Below are positions 1 through 8,867 of a DNA stretch of 44,034 bases, piece by piece. Both the position numbers and the translations under genes were made by a program. Source of the stretch: CAYQTL01 sp964420405 (GTDB lineage: Bacteria > Acidobacteriota > Thermoanaerobaculia > Thermoanaerobaculales > Sulfomarinibacteraceae); contig CAYQTL010000032.1 in assembly GCA_964420405.1 (NCBI GenBank), positions 1-44,034 on the forward strand, in the 5' to 3' direction. Below the pieces are notes generated by a model that was given only the letters and a program-made list of their open reading frames with translations, searched no databases and had not been told where the DNA came from. The first letter of the stretch is position 1, and the number at the start of each line of letters is the position of its first letter.

Positions 1-1
1 C

Positions 2-1399
2 CGCTACGTCCGCGACCTGCTCGAGGAGTACTACGCCGCCGCCGACGGCAACCTGGGCTACGAGTTCCTCGACCCGATGGCCGAGGAGACCGCCGAGGAC
101 AAGGAGAAGCGCAAGGAGGTCCAGCGCGACATCTTCGGGCGCGCGATCCGGCAGGAGACCGACATGGAACGCGAGCTGCGGATGCTCGGCATCCAGCCGG
201 TCGAGGTCCGCGTCAACCAGGGCGACAACCTCGAGGTGCAGCGGGTCTACATGGGGATCTCGCTGCGCTACGGCGAGCAGCAGGAGGCGATCCCGGTGGT
301 CGTCGACACCTCGACCCTCGAGTACGACCTGACGACCCTGATCCGCAGGGTGAGCCGGCCGAAGGTGCCGACGATCGGCCTCGTGACCGGCCGCGGCGGC
401 CTCGACCCGAACGAGGAGCTGGCGGCCGTGTCGTCGCTGCTGCGCCAGCAGTACGAGCTGCGGCCGGTCGACCTCGCCGCCGACGCGACGGTCCCCGACG
501 ACGTCGACGCCCTCATCGTGACCGGGCCGACCGAGCCGTTCGAGGACGACGAGGTGGCGGCGATCGAGGCGTTCATCCGCGGCGGGGGCCACGTCGCGTT
601 CTTCCCCGACGCCGTCAAGGTCGACCTGCGCACCGCGGCGTCGGAGCCCGCCGACCACGGCCTCGGGCAGCTGCTGCGATCCTACGGCGTGTCGATCCGT
701 CCCGGGGTCGTGCTCGACGCCGAGTGCGCCCAGATCAGCGTCTCCCAGCAGCGCGGCTTCATGCGGATTGCGCAGCCGGTCCGCTACCCGTACATGCCGG
801 CGGTACGCCAGCTCGACCAGGACCACCCGCTGACCCGCGGCCTGGCCGACATCACCTTCCCGTTCGTGAGCGCCCTCGAGCCGGTGACGCCCGAGGCGGG
901 GACGCTGGACGTGGAGGTGCTGGTGTCGTCGTCCGGGTCGAGCTGGATCGAGACCCCGCCGTTCGACCTCAACCCGCTCCAGCGCTGGCCCGAGACGATC
1001 GAGTTCAACGGGCCGTACCCGCTGGTGGCGACGGTGGCGGGCGAGATCCCGGGCGAGCCGGAGTCCGCGGCGGACGACGCCGGCTCGGCGCCCGCGCCCG
1101 CGGAGACCGTCCCGGTGAGACTGCTGGTGGTCGGCGGCTCGGCGCTGCTCACCGACCAGTTCCTGTCCAACTCGACCCAGGCGATGGTCCTCAACCTGGT
1201 GGACTGGCTGCTGCTCGACGAGGCGATGCTCGAGATCCGCACCCGCGGGCTCGCCGAGGCGCCGCTCGAGGAGCTCGACGACGGCGCCCGCAACCTCTTC
1301 AAGTACGGCAACATCGTCGGAGTACCGCTGCTGTTCGCGGTGCTCGGGCTCGTCCGGTGGCGGCTGCGGGAGCGGCGGCGCCGCCTGGTGACCGTCTGA
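2..1399 (+). CDS. GldG-family ABC transporter auxiliary protein (5' partial)
   Basis: The reading frame is open from the first bases of the window, so the gene starts upstream; the first in-window ATG (77) is internal, because in-frame sequence before it (YVRDLLEEYYAAADGN) reads as normal protein. The 465 visible residues resemble the GldG/ABC_transp_aux family (PF09822): a periplasmic Rossmann-like part, including the stretch reading DALIVTGPTEPF and the glycine-rich turn RGGGHVAFFPD, followed by one C-terminal membrane helix (GVPLLFAVLGLV) and an arginine-rich cytoplasmic tail. In this family such proteins accompany an ABC ATPase and a permease; those would lie upstream, outside the window. 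The next gene begins 13 bp later and encodes a DUF4340 protein, the usual partner. The transported substrate is unknown. Family recognition is good; a role in gliding is not implied. Confidence 0.8.
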   Translation, partial: RYVRDLLEEYYAAADGNLGYEFLDPMAEETAEDKEKRKEVQRDIFGRAIRQETDMERELRMLGIQPVEVRVNQGDNLEVQRVYMGISLRYGEQQEAIPVVVDTSTLEYDLTTLIRRVSRPKVPTIGLVTGRGGLDPNEELAAVSSLLRQQYELRPVDLAADATVPDDVDALIVTGPTEPFEDDEVAAIEAFIRGGGHVAFFPDAVKVDLRTAASEPADHGLGQLLRSYGVSIRPGVVLDAECAQISVSQQRGFMRIAQPVRYPYMPAVRQLDQDHPLTRGLADITFPFVSALEPVTPEAGTLDVEVLVSSSGSSWIETPPFDLNPLQRWPETIEFNGPYPLVATVAGEIPGEPESAADDAGSAPAPAETVPVRLLVVGGSALLTDQFLSNSTQAMVLNLVDWLLLDEAMLEIRTRGLAEAPLEELDDGARNLFKYGNIVGVPLLFAVLGLVRWRLRERRRRLVTV

Positions 1400-1412
1400 C
1401 GGAGGAGAGACC

Positions 1413-2921
1413 ATGCGACGTTCGACCGTCATCGCCGTCGCCGTGTTCGTGGTGCTGCTGCTCACGGTGCTGCTGGTCCAGCGCTCCGACATGGAGCGGG
1501 GCACCGACACCCTCGACCTGACGTTCCTCGACCCGGCCGCCGTCGACGGGATCACGATCCAGGAGGGCGAGACCGCGGTGGCGCTGACCCGCGCCGACGG
1601 CACGTGGCGGCTCGAAGGGGGGCGGTTGGCCGACCGCGCCGCCGTCGAGCGCGCCCTCGAAGGGCTCGCCGAGATCGCCTCGAGCGACGTCGTGTCGTCG
1701 TCCGCCGAGCGGCACGACGAGTACGGCGTCGGCGAGGACGGTGCCCACGTCACCGTGCGGACCGACGGCGGCACCGCCGCCGAGCTGGTGCTCGGAGGCC
1801 CCGCCCGCGCGGGCGGCACCTACCTCCGGGAATCCGGTTCCGACACCGTCTTCCGGGCTTCCCGCTCGCTGCGGCACCTGTTCCCCACCGACCGCGCACG
1901 CTGGATCCAGCTGCGCCTGGTGGACGCCGAGCTGGAGGACGTCGCCGCGGTCCGGCTGGAGCTCGCGGGCGCCGAGCCGTACGAGCTGGTGCCTGCGGAG
2001 ACCGACGACGAGTGGGCGATCGCGGACCCCGGCCAGCTGCCGGAGCGGTTCCGGTTCGACGGGCCCGCCGCGATGCGCCTGGCGCGCACCGCGGTCACCC
2101 TGCGCGCCAAGGAGCTCGTCGAGGAGCCGCCGCCGGCCGCCGAGACCGGCCTCGAGGACGAGCACGACCGGGTGGTCGTCTCCACCGGCGACGAGGACCA
2201 CGTCCTCCACCTCGGTGCGACGGCCGAGGACGGCACCGTGTGGGCCCGGGTCGACGGCCGCGACGCGCTGTTCCGGCTCCACGCGTTCCAGGCCGAGACC
2301 CTGCGCACGCCGCTGGTCGAGCTGCGCGACCTGCGGGTCGTCCGCTTCGATCCCGAACGGGCCACCGGCCTCGAGCTGGAGTGGGGCGGCGAACGGCTCG
2401 CGTTCGAGCGCGGGCCCGAGGGCGGGTGGATGCCCGCCGCGGAGGGACCCCAGCCGCCGGAGGACCTCGACCTCGACCCCATGGCCGTCGAGCGGATGGT
2501 GGCCTCCCTCGCCACGTTGCGGGCCGAGGGCATCGACGACGGGGTGTCGCCGGCCCGCGCCGGGCTCGACCGCCCGAGCGCCGTCGCCACCGTGACCCTC
2601 GACGACGGCTCGACCGCGGCGGTCGAGCTGGGGCGCTCGGGGATAGCGGACGACCGGAGGTTCTACTGGGCGCGCGGCACCACGGACGACCACGTCTACC
2701 GGCTCCCCGAGTACCACCACGACCGGCTGACGCGGGGCTGGGAGGCGTTCCGGCGGGTCGAGCCGCCGCCGGGGCAGGGCGGCAACCCGTTCGCCAACCT
2801 CGACCCGGAGACACTCAGGAACCTGCCGCCGGAGATCCGCGAGCAGGTGCGCCAGCAGATGGAGCAGGAGCGCCGCAAGCAGGAGCTCCTCAGGCAGCTC
2901 CAGCAGCAGGGTGGCGGCTGA
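1413..2921 (+). CDS. DUF4340 domain-containing membrane-anchored protein
   Basis: This 502-residue protein starts at an ATG preceded by GGAGGAGA (1401-1408), 13 bp after the GldG-like gene, so the two are one operon. Residues 5-22 form a single hydrophobic anchor (VIAVAVFVVLLLTVLLV); the rest is predicted outside the membrane and consists of repeated blocks such as DGTWRLEGG and DRARWIQLRLVDAELEDVAAVRLELAG, typical of DUF4340. The last 40 residues are rich in Gln, Arg and Glu (REQVRQQMEQERRKQ) and look like a charged coiled or disordered tail. DUF4340 proteins commonly sit next to GldG-like proteins in ABC transporter operons, where their role is unknown. Family call is fairly secure; function is not known. 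Confidence 0.75.
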   Translation: MRRSTVIAVAVFVVLLLTVLLVQRSDMERGTDTLDLTFLDPAAVDGITIQEGETAVALTRADGTWRLEGGRLADRAAVERALEGLAEIASSDVVSSSAERHDEYGVGEDGAHVTVRTDGGTAAELVLGGPARAGGTYLRESGSDTVFRASRSLRHLFPTDRARWIQLRLVDAELEDVAAVRLELAGAEPYELVPAETDDEWAIADPGQLPERFRFDGPAAMRLARTAVTLRAKELVEEPPPAAETGLEDEHDRVVVSTGDEDHVLHLGATAEDGTVWARVDGRDALFRLHAFQAETLRTPLVELRDLRVVRFDPERATGLELEWGGERLAFERGPEGGWMPAAEGPQPPEDLDLDPMAVERMVASLATLRAEGIDDGVSPARAGLDRPSAVATVTLDDGSTAAVELGRSGIADDRRFYWARGTTDDHVYRLPEYHHDRLTRGWEAFRRVEPPPGQGGNPFANLDPETLRNLPPEIREQVRQQMEQERRKQELLRQLQQQGGG

Positions 2922-2936
2922 AGAGCCGCCGCCCTC

Positions 2937-3217
2937 CGATCCCGATCCCGTTCCCGATCCCGATCCCGATCCCGATCCCGACGAGATGATCCCCCGTCCG
3001 CGTCCGTGCCGGATTCAGAACAGCGGCGGCGTCAGCTGGCAGCGGCGGCGACAGGGGCAGCGCCAGCATGGGGGCGACAGCGTCAGCCAGCATTCAACCG
3101 CCGGTGGCGGAGGACACCGGCAAGGGGGTTCCGTCGTCCCGGCCGCCTTCCTCCCCGACGTGACTGACGCTGTCGCTGGGCGTCGGGAACGGGATCGGGA
3201 TCGGGATCGGGATCGGA
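2937..3217. repeat. Hexamer-bounded intergenic element 1, between convergent genes
   Basis: The spacer between the DUF4340 gene and the end of rsmB opens with about seven units of GATCCC (some GTTCCC) at 2937-2981 and closes with the inverse, GGGATC units, at 3184-3217, giving terminal inverted repeats. Its core differs from the common core of the other elements and is rich in GGCAGCGGCGRCAG-like and GCGTCAG motifs. No gene is supported in it; reading frames through the ends give only IP or DP dipeptide runs. It fills almost the whole 315-bp gap. Confidence 0.75.
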
Positions 3218-3236
3218 CGAGAATCGGGGGAGGGTG

Positions 3237-4505
3237 TCACTCCACCCTACCGGTCGGCACCCTCCGCCACGCGTGATACGTGAACCCGTCCCAGTCGTCG
3301 CCGGGGAGCAGGCGGACGCCGCCCGCGGGTGTCGGTCGCGCCCGCGTGCCCGCCGGCAGCAGCGGCTCGAGAGGCACCGGCTCGAGGTCGGACGGGGGCG
3401 GCTCGAACAGCGCCTCGTTCTCCTCGGGCTCGACCGAGCAGGTGGTGTACAGCAGCACGCCGCGCGGCGCCAGCAGCGGCAGCGCGCCCGCCAGGATGTC
3501 CCGCTGCAGGACCGCCGCCTCGCGGATCGCCGCCTCGCCGAGCGTCCACTTCAGCTCGGGGTGGCGGCGCAGGGTGCCGGTCCCCGAGCAGGGGGCGTCG
3601 ACCATCACCAGGTCCCAGGCGCCGGGGCGCAGCGGGGGCGCGACGGCGTCGGCGGCCACCACCTTCGCTCCCTCCTCCGCGGCCGCCACCGCCATCCGCG
3701 CCGCGCGGCCGAGATGGCGATCCGCCGCAACCACCCGGCCGGGATCGGCGAGGCGCGCGGTCAGCGCGGTCTTTCCTCCGGGTGCGGCGCACAGGTCCGC
3801 GAGCCTCGCGGCCGGCGGAGCGAGCGCCGCCGCGAGGTGTGCGGCGAGCTGCGAGGCGGGGTCCTGGACCACCGCGGCGCCCGCCGCAGCCGCCGCGAGA
3901 AGCGGCCGCGGTGCCTCCGAGGTCCAGGCGTCCGGGCACCACGGATGGCGGCGGAGACCGTCGAGCCCGAGCGATTCGGGCGCCGCCGGGTCCCGGAACC
4001 AGGCCCACACCGCCGCCGGGCGCTGAGCCGCGGCCATGGCGTCGGTCGCGTCGCCGGCGCCGAACGCGGCCGACCATCGTGCCGCCAGCCACGCGGGATG
4101 GGACAGCCGGAGGTCGGGCGGCGCGTCCGCCGGCAGCGCCCGACCGGCGTCGCCCGTCGCCCGCCGCAGCACCGCGTTGACGAGGCCGGCCGCCGCCGGG
4201 CGTCCGGCCGACCGCACCGCCCGCACCGCGCCGTCGACCGCGACCGGCGCGGGGACGCCGAGCTCGACCACCTCCATCAGGCCGATCCGCAGCACCGCCC
4301 GCACCTCGGGGTCGAGGCGCGCGACCGGCCGGCGGGAGTGGCGGTCGAGCCTCCAGTCGAGCAGCCGCAGCCACCGCAGCACGCCGAGCACGCGGGTGCG
4401 GACGCCGGGCCAGGGATCTCCCGCCAGCAGGCGCGACGCCCACGCGCCCCCCTCGACCCGCACCAGCAGGCGGACGGCGGTCACACGGTCACGGTCTGTC
4501 GACAC
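3237..4505 (-). CDS. rsmB: 16S rRNA (cytosine-967-C5)-methyltransferase RsmB
   Basis: The 422-residue protein has the RsmB layout: an N-terminal NusB-like helical domain (about residues 1-130) and a C-terminal SAM-dependent methyltransferase. The SAM loop reads CAAPGGKT (239-246); the two catalytic cysteines of the RsmB/Nop2 family are in DAPCSGTG (Cys306) and YTTCSVEPEENE (Cys356). It methylates C5 of a 16S rRNA cytosine near the P site. The start is GTG at 4505; there is no good Shine-Dalgarno sequence, and it lies 15 bp after the stop of fmt on the same strand, the classic fmt-rsmB pairing, so translation is probably coupled. A CATACTCC stretch 7 nt upstream resembles other -10 boxes in this window but may be chance. 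Confidence 0.93.
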   Translation of the reverse strand: MSTDRDRVTAVRLLVRVEGGAWASRLLAGDPWPGVRTRVLGVLRWLRLLDWRLDRHSRRPVARLDPEVRAVLRIGLMEVVELGVPAPVAVDGAVRAVRSAGRPAAAGLVNAVLRRATGDAGRALPADAPPDLRLSHPAWLAARWSAAFGAGDATDAMAAAQRPAAVWAWFRDPAAPESLGLDGLRRHPWCPDAWTSEAPRPLLAAAAAGAAVVQDPASQLAAHLAAALAPPAARLADLCAAPGGKTALTARLADPGRVVAADRHLGRAARMAVAAAEEGAKVVAADAVAPPLRPGAWDLVMVDAPCSGTGTLRRHPELKWTLGEAAIREAAVLQRDILAGALPLLAPRGVLLYTTCSVEPEENEALFEPPPSDLEPVPLEPLLPAGTRARPTPAGGVRLLPGDDWDGFTYHAWRRVPTGRVE

Positions 4506-4520
4506 GGGCAGGAGTATGGC

Positions 4521-5459
4521 CTATCCGAGGGCCTCGCCGCGGGTCACGCGCTCGCCGATCAAGAACGCGTCCACCGGCATCCGGCGCCGGCCCTCCCGCT
4601 GCAGCTCGGTGATCCGCGCCGCGCTGCCGCGGCCACACCGCACCACGATGCCGTCCGGCGCCACCGACAGGACCGTGCCGGGCTCCTCGTCACCGCCGGG
4701 GGCGGGATGGACGTCCTCCAGGCCGTGGATCTTGAGGCGGCCGCCGCGGAACTTCGTGTACAGGCCGGGCCACGGGGTGAACCCGCGCAGCCGGTTGACG
4801 AGCTGGCGCGACGGCATCGACCAGTCGACCTTGGCGAAGTTGCGGCGCAGCATGGGCGTGGTGTTGGCGCCGTCGGCGGGCTGCGGCACCGGCACCACCT
4901 CGCCGGCCTCGAACCCGTCGAGCGTCCGCACGACGAGCTCGGCGCCCTGCTCGGCGAGCCGGGGGGAGAGGGTCTCGGCGGTGTCCCTGGGGTGGATCTC
5001 GGCCCGCTCCTGGAGCAGGATGGGCCCGGTGTCCATGCCCTCGTCCAGGTGCATGGTGGTGACGCCGGTGGTGCGGTCGCCGCACACCAGCGCCCACTGG
5101 ATCGGGGACGGACCACGGTGCCGCGGCAGCAGGCTCGGATGCAGGTTCACGAACCCGTAGCGCGGAATCTGCAGCAGGCTGCCGGGCAGGATGCGGCCGT
5201 AGGCGACCACCACCGCCACATCGGGCGCGAGCTCCGCGAGGCGCTCGCCGAACTGGGGTCCCTTGACGTTCGTCGGCTGCTCCACCGCCACACCGAGGCG
5301 CTCTGCCACGGCCACGATCGGCGGCGCGGTGGGGATGTTGTGGCGACCCGTCGGCTTGTCCGGCCTGGTCACCACGAGCATCACCTCGTGGCGCGACGCC
5401 ACCAGCCGCTCCAGGCTCGGAATCGAGAACTCCGGGGTACCGAAAAACACCACCCTCAT
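4521..5459 (-). CDS. fmt: Methionyl-tRNA formyltransferase
   Basis: The 312-residue protein transfers a formyl group from 10-formyl-tetrahydrofolate to Met-tRNAfMet, making initiator tRNA for translation. It begins MRVVFFGTPEFS, the usual Fmt N-terminus, and the formyltransferase signature reads NLHPSLLPRHRGPSPIQWA with catalytic Asn105 and His107, and Asp143 in MDTGPIL, matching E. coli Asn106/His108/Asp144. The C-terminal OB-like domain (about 205-312) contains GFTPWPGLYTKF. The open frame extends far upstream of 5459, but the ATG at 5459 gives the family's normal length and N-terminus; upstream residues are non-homologous. It is the first gene of the fmt-rsmB pair and is divergent from the radical SAM gene at 5676. 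A peptide deformylase gene, often adjacent, is not here. Confidence 0.95.
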   Translation of the reverse strand: MRVVFFGTPEFSIPSLERLVASRHEVMLVVTRPDKPTGRHNIPTAPPIVAVAERLGVAVEQPTNVKGPQFGERLAELAPDVAVVVAYGRILPGSLLQIPRYGFVNLHPSLLPRHRGPSPIQWALVCGDRTTGVTTMHLDEGMDTGPILLQERAEIHPRDTAETLSPRLAEQGAELVVRTLDGFEAGEVVPVPQPADGANTTPMLRRNFAKVDWSMPSRQLVNRLRGFTPWPGLYTKFRGGRLKIHGLEDVHPAPGGDEEPGTVLSVAPDGIVVRCGRGSAARITELQREGRRRMPVDAFLIGERVTRGEALG

Positions 5460-5636
5460 GACGGACGGGTCAACGCCGCGCAGGCACGTCCGATTCCTGG
5501 GGCGGCGGTTCCGCCGGACTCGCGCGGCTCCAGCGATCTCGTCGGGCACGGGCGCGGACGCGGACGCGGGAGCCGCGAGCACGGTGGTCGACCGCCGTCG
5601 CGGGCGGAAATACCCGGCCTCCGGCCCCACTTCGTG

Positions 5637-5642
5637 TAGGAT
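5637..5642 (+). promoter_or_regulatory. Possible -10 box (TAGGAT) for the TIGR03960-type gene
   Basis: TAGGAT lies 33 bp before the ATG at 5676, in the divergent spacer 5460-5675. The gene has a strong Shine-Dalgarno sequence, GGAGGGGAGG, at 5661-5670. No good -35 box is visible. Position and sequence only; not verified. Confidence 0.3.
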
Positions 5643-5675
5643 GACCGACCCCGGCTCGCCGGAGGGGAGGCCACC

Positions 5676-8276
5676 ATGACCACACCGTCGCCGATCCGTG
5701 CGGCGTTGGAAGACATTCTCGGCCGGGTGCAGAAACCGTCGAGCTACCTCGGCCTCGAGCGCAACCTGGTCCGCAAGCCGTGGGACGGGGTCCGGGTGCG
5801 GCTCGCCCTGGCGTTCCCGGACGCCTACGAGATCGGCATGTCCCACCAGGGCTCGCGGATCCTGTACCACCTGGTGAACCGCCGGGCTGACGCCCTCGCG
5901 GAGCGGTGCTACGCGCCGTTCCCGGACATGGCCGCCGAGATGCGCGGCCGCGGCGTGCCGCTGTACACGCTGGAGTCGTACCGGGCGGTGCGGGAGTTCG
6001 ACGCGGTCGGGATCACGCTCCAGTCGGAGCTGAACTACGTCAACGTGCCGTACCTGCTCGACCTCGCCGGGATCACCAGGCGCGCGGCGGGCCGCGGGGA
6101 GGACGAGCCGCTGGTGCTGGGCGGCGGGCCGTGCACCGCCAACCCCGAGCCCGTCGCCGACCTCTTCGACGCGATCCTGATCGGCGACGCCGAGGCCTCC
6201 CTCGACGCCATGCTGGACGCGATCCGGGACGGTCGGGAGGCCGGCGAACCGCGCCTGGACGTCCTCCGACGGCTGGCGGCGGTCCCGGGGGTCTACGTCC
6301 CCCAGCTGTACGCGTGGCGGCCAGACGCGCCGCCGGGCGAGCGGTGGCGCGCGACCGACCCCGCGGCGCCGCTGCCGGTGGCGCGGGTGTGGGTCGACGA
6401 CCTCGACCCGGCCGACCAGCCGACCGAGCCGATCGTGCCGTTCGCCGACGTGATCCAGGACCGGCTCGGGATGGAGATCATGCGCGGCTGCACCCAGGGG
6501 TGCCGGTTCTGCCAGGCCGGGTACTGGTACCGGCCGGTACGGGAGCACGACCCGGAGACGGTGGCCGACCGCATGGAGCGGCAGGTGACCGAGACCGGCT
6601 TCGAGGAGGTCGGCCTGCTGAGCCTGTCCAGCGCCGACTACTCGCAGGTCGAGCCGCTGGTCTACAGCCTCGCCGAGCGCCTGTCGGACCGTCGGGTGTC
6701 GGTGAGCCTGCCGAGCCTGCGGGCGGACGCGTTCTCGGTCGGTCTCGCCGAGGCCGTGTCGCGGGTCCGCAAGTCGGGCTTCACCTTCGCCCCCGAGACC
6801 GGCTCGGACCGGCTCCGGCGTGTGATCAACAAGACCTTCACCAACGCCGACATGGTCCAGGCGGCGCGGGCCGCGTTCGCCAAGGGCTGGAGCCTGATCA
6901 AGGTCTACGCCATGATCGGCCTGCCGACCGAGACCGACGACGACCTCGAGGAGCTCGCCCGGCTGGCCGAGGATATCCTCCGCGCCGGCCGCGAGGTCGC
7001 CGGGCGCTCGGTCCAGGTGAAGGTGTCCGTCGGCTGCTTCGTGCCCAAGCCGTGGACGCCGTTCCAGTGGCAGCCGTTCGTGGCGCCGGAGGAGCTGTGG
7101 CGCCGGATCCGCCTGCTGAAGGACCGTTTCAGGCGCATCCGCGGCGCACGGCTGACCTGGAGCGATCCGCGCGAGTCGGCCCTCGAGGCCCTGCTGTCCC
7201 GCGGCGACCGGCGCCTGGCCGCCACGATCGAGCGCGCCCACGACCTCGGCGCCGTGTTCGACGGCTGGAGCGACCACCTCGATCTCGAGGCCTGGGACCG
7301 CGCCATCGTCGACACCGGCGTCGACCTGGACAACGAGCTGGGCGAGCGCGACCTGGCCGACCCGCTGCCGTGGGATGTGATCGACGCTGGCGTCCGCGTC
7401 GGCTACCTGAAGGCCGAGTGGCGGCGTGCGCTTGGCGAGAAGGAGACCGAGGACTGCAAGTGGGGCCGCTGCTATCGCTGCGGCATCCCCGGCGACGGTG
7501 CCGACACGCGGCTGGCTCCGGCCACCCTGCCGGTGCTGGGTGACCCCCTGCCCGAGGGCGAACGACCGAAAGCCGCCGCATACCGGCTCCGGCCGGAGCC
7601 GCGGACGCCGCCGGTCGCCGCCGTCTGGACCCAGCCCCCGGTCCACCGCCGGTACCGCGTCACCTTCTCCAAGCGGGGAGACGCCCGCTACCTGTCCCAC
7701 CGCCAGGTGATGGACGCGCTCGAGCGCGTGCTCCGCGCGGCTGCCCTTCCGGTCCGGTACACCGAGGGGTACAACCCCCACATCCGGCTGTCGATGGGCC
7801 CCGCCCTCGGAGTCGGGCACGAGGGCCTGTCGGAGGTCTTCGACGTCGACTGCACCGCGCCGGTGCGGCCCACCCACCTCGAGCGGGCCAATCGCCTGCT
7901 TCCGGAGGGCCTGCGGCTGGAGGACGCCAGGCCGCTGCTGCAGGGGGCGCCGTCGCTCGGGAAGATGGTGGCACGCGCGCGCTACCGCCTGCGACGCGGG
8001 GACGGAGCGGCGTGGCCGCCTCGTCCTCCGGAGGCCGTGCGGGAGGCCGTCACGAGGTGGACGCCGGTCGGTGACGGCACCCTGCTCGTCGAGCTGAACC
8101 AGCGCGACGCCGACGGACCCGTCGCGGGGCTCCGGCAGCTGTTCGCGTCCCTCGGGATCGACCCCACCGGAACCCCGCCGGTCGCCGTCGCCCGCGACCG
8201 TCTCGTGCTTCTCCCGCCCGGCGCCCAGATGCTCCCGGACGCCCCGGCCGCCGACCTCCGGGGCGGCGCGGCATGA
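5676..8276 (+). CDS. TIGR03960-type radical SAM protein fused to a DUF2344 domain
   Basis: The 866-residue protein joins two units that occur separately or fused in bacteria. Residues 1 to about 620 are a B12-binding-like region followed by a radical SAM core with the cluster motif CTQGCRFC (Cys272, Cys276, Cys279; spacing CX3CX2C). Residues from about 650 onward form the DUF2344/TIGR03936 domain (RYRVTFSKRGDARYLSH, ALPVRYTEGYNPHIRLS). A cysteine cluster between them (CKWGRCYRCGIPG) could bind another metal. The family's reaction is not known; in other bacteria it often lies beside RNase E/G and ribosomal protein L21/L27 genes, suggesting RNA or ribosome work, but those neighbours are absent here. 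The stop overlaps the next start by 4 bp (ATGA), so it is co-translated with the PTPS-like gene. Family call is strong, function unknown. Confidence 0.88.
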   Translation: MTTPSPIRAALEDILGRVQKPSSYLGLERNLVRKPWDGVRVRLALAFPDAYEIGMSHQGSRILYHLVNRRADALAERCYAPFPDMAAEMRGRGVPLYTLESYRAVREFDAVGITLQSELNYVNVPYLLDLAGITRRAAGRGEDEPLVLGGGPCTANPEPVADLFDAILIGDAEASLDAMLDAIRDGREAGEPRLDVLRRLAAVPGVYVPQLYAWRPDAPPGERWRATDPAAPLPVARVWVDDLDPADQPTEPIVPFADVIQDRLGMEIMRGCTQGCRFCQAGYWYRPVREHDPETVADRMERQVTETGFEEVGLLSLSSADYSQVEPLVYSLAERLSDRRVSVSLPSLRADAFSVGLAEAVSRVRKSGFTFAPETGSDRLRRVINKTFTNADMVQAARAAFAKGWSLIKVYAMIGLPTETDDDLEELARLAEDILRAGREVAGRSVQVKVSVGCFVPKPWTPFQWQPFVAPEELWRRIRLLKDRFRRIRGARLTWSDPRESALEALLSRGDRRLAATIERAHDLGAVFDGWSDHLDLEAWDRAIVDTGVDLDNELGERDLADPLPWDVIDAGVRVGYLKAEWRRALGEKETEDCKWGRCYRCGIPGDGADTRLAPATLPVLGDPLPEGERPKAAAYRLRPEPRTPPVAAVWTQPPVHRRYRVTFSKRGDARYLSHRQVMDALERVLRAAALPVRYTEGYNPHIRLSMGPALGVGHEGLSEVFDVDCTAPVRPTHLERANRLLPEGLRLEDARPLLQGAPSLGKMVARARYRLRRGDGAAWPPRPPEAVREAVTRWTPVGDGTLLVELNQRDADGPVAGLRQLFASLGIDPTGTPPVAVARDRLVLLPPGAQMLPDAPAADLRGGAA

Positions 8277-8665
8277 GCCGCTGGGTGATCCACTCGCGGT
8301 CGACCTTCGAGGCCCGCCACGCCCTCGGCAGCTACCTGGGCGAGCCGGAGCCCGCCCACGAGCACCTGTGGGAGGTGGCGATCCGCGTCGGCGCCGACCG
8401 GCTCAACGACGAGGGCTACGCGATCGACTTCCACGCGGTGCACCGGATGCTCGCGGAGCAGGTGGCCCCGCTGCGCGGGACCGACCTCGGGGACCACCCC
8501 GAGATCGGCACGCCGACACCGTCGGCCGAGCGGGTGGCCGAGGTGCTGGCGGCGCGCCTGGCGCCCCGCCTCGCGGACCTCGGCGGCCGGCTGCTGTCGG
8601 TGTCGGTCTGGGAGGGCCCGTCGAACCGCGTCGACCTCGTGCTGGAGGATGGCGGCCGGGCCTAG
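8273..8665 (+). CDS. 6-pyruvoyl-tetrahydropterin synthase / QueD-like protein without the catalytic cysteine
   Basis: The 130-residue protein has the PTPS/QueD fold signature: three predicted zinc ligands, His16 in FEARH and His29 and His31 in AHEHLW, and a C-terminal acid in VSVWEGPSNRVDL resembling the substrate-anchoring Glu. QueD and PTPS normally carry a catalytic Cys four residues before the HxH pair; here that position is Pro25, flanked by Glu24 and Glu26, and the protein contains no cysteine. PTPS-III enzymes use Glu in place of Cys, so a pterin activity remains possible, but canonical queuosine synthesis (QueD) is doubtful. It overlaps the preceding radical SAM gene by 4 bp and is therefore translationally coupled; no other queuosine or pterin gene is in the window. 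Confidence 0.75.
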   Translation: MSRWVIHSRSTFEARHALGSYLGEPEPAHEHLWEVAIRVGADRLNDEGYAIDFHAVHRMLAEQVAPLRGTDLGDHPEIGTPTPSAERVAEVLAARLAPRLADLGGRLLSVSVWEGPSNRVDLVLEDGGRA

Positions 8666-8867
8666 GCGCGCGGTCGCCACCCTCCCCCGGTACCGTTCCC
8701 GGTGTCCAGCGGCAGCGACTGGGTGCACCGGCGGGGGAGGTCGGGACGACGGGACGCGCACCAATGGGCCTGTCGCGCCGGACGGACCGTCACGACGCAG
8801 CAGCCCGACGAGCGCCCGGGACAGGCCTCGACTCGGCGAGGCCCGCCGTGAGTCCGGACGCCGCCGC

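Noticed and set aside
2937..2981. Proline-rich IPIPIP / DPDPDP peptides encoded through the hexamer arrays
   Set aside because: They arise from translating GATCCC repeats, have no SD or family support, and occur at every array in several frames.
3234..5639. 801-residue open frame on the plus strand opposite rsmB and fmt
   Set aside because: High GC keeps antisense frames open; composition is Arg/Gly/His-rich with no family features, while the minus strand encodes clear RsmB and Fmt.
5460..7877. N-terminal extension of fmt giving a 1118-residue minus-strand protein
   Set aside because: The extra sequence lies antisense to the radical SAM gene and has no homology features; the ATG at 5459 gives the exact Fmt N-terminus and length.
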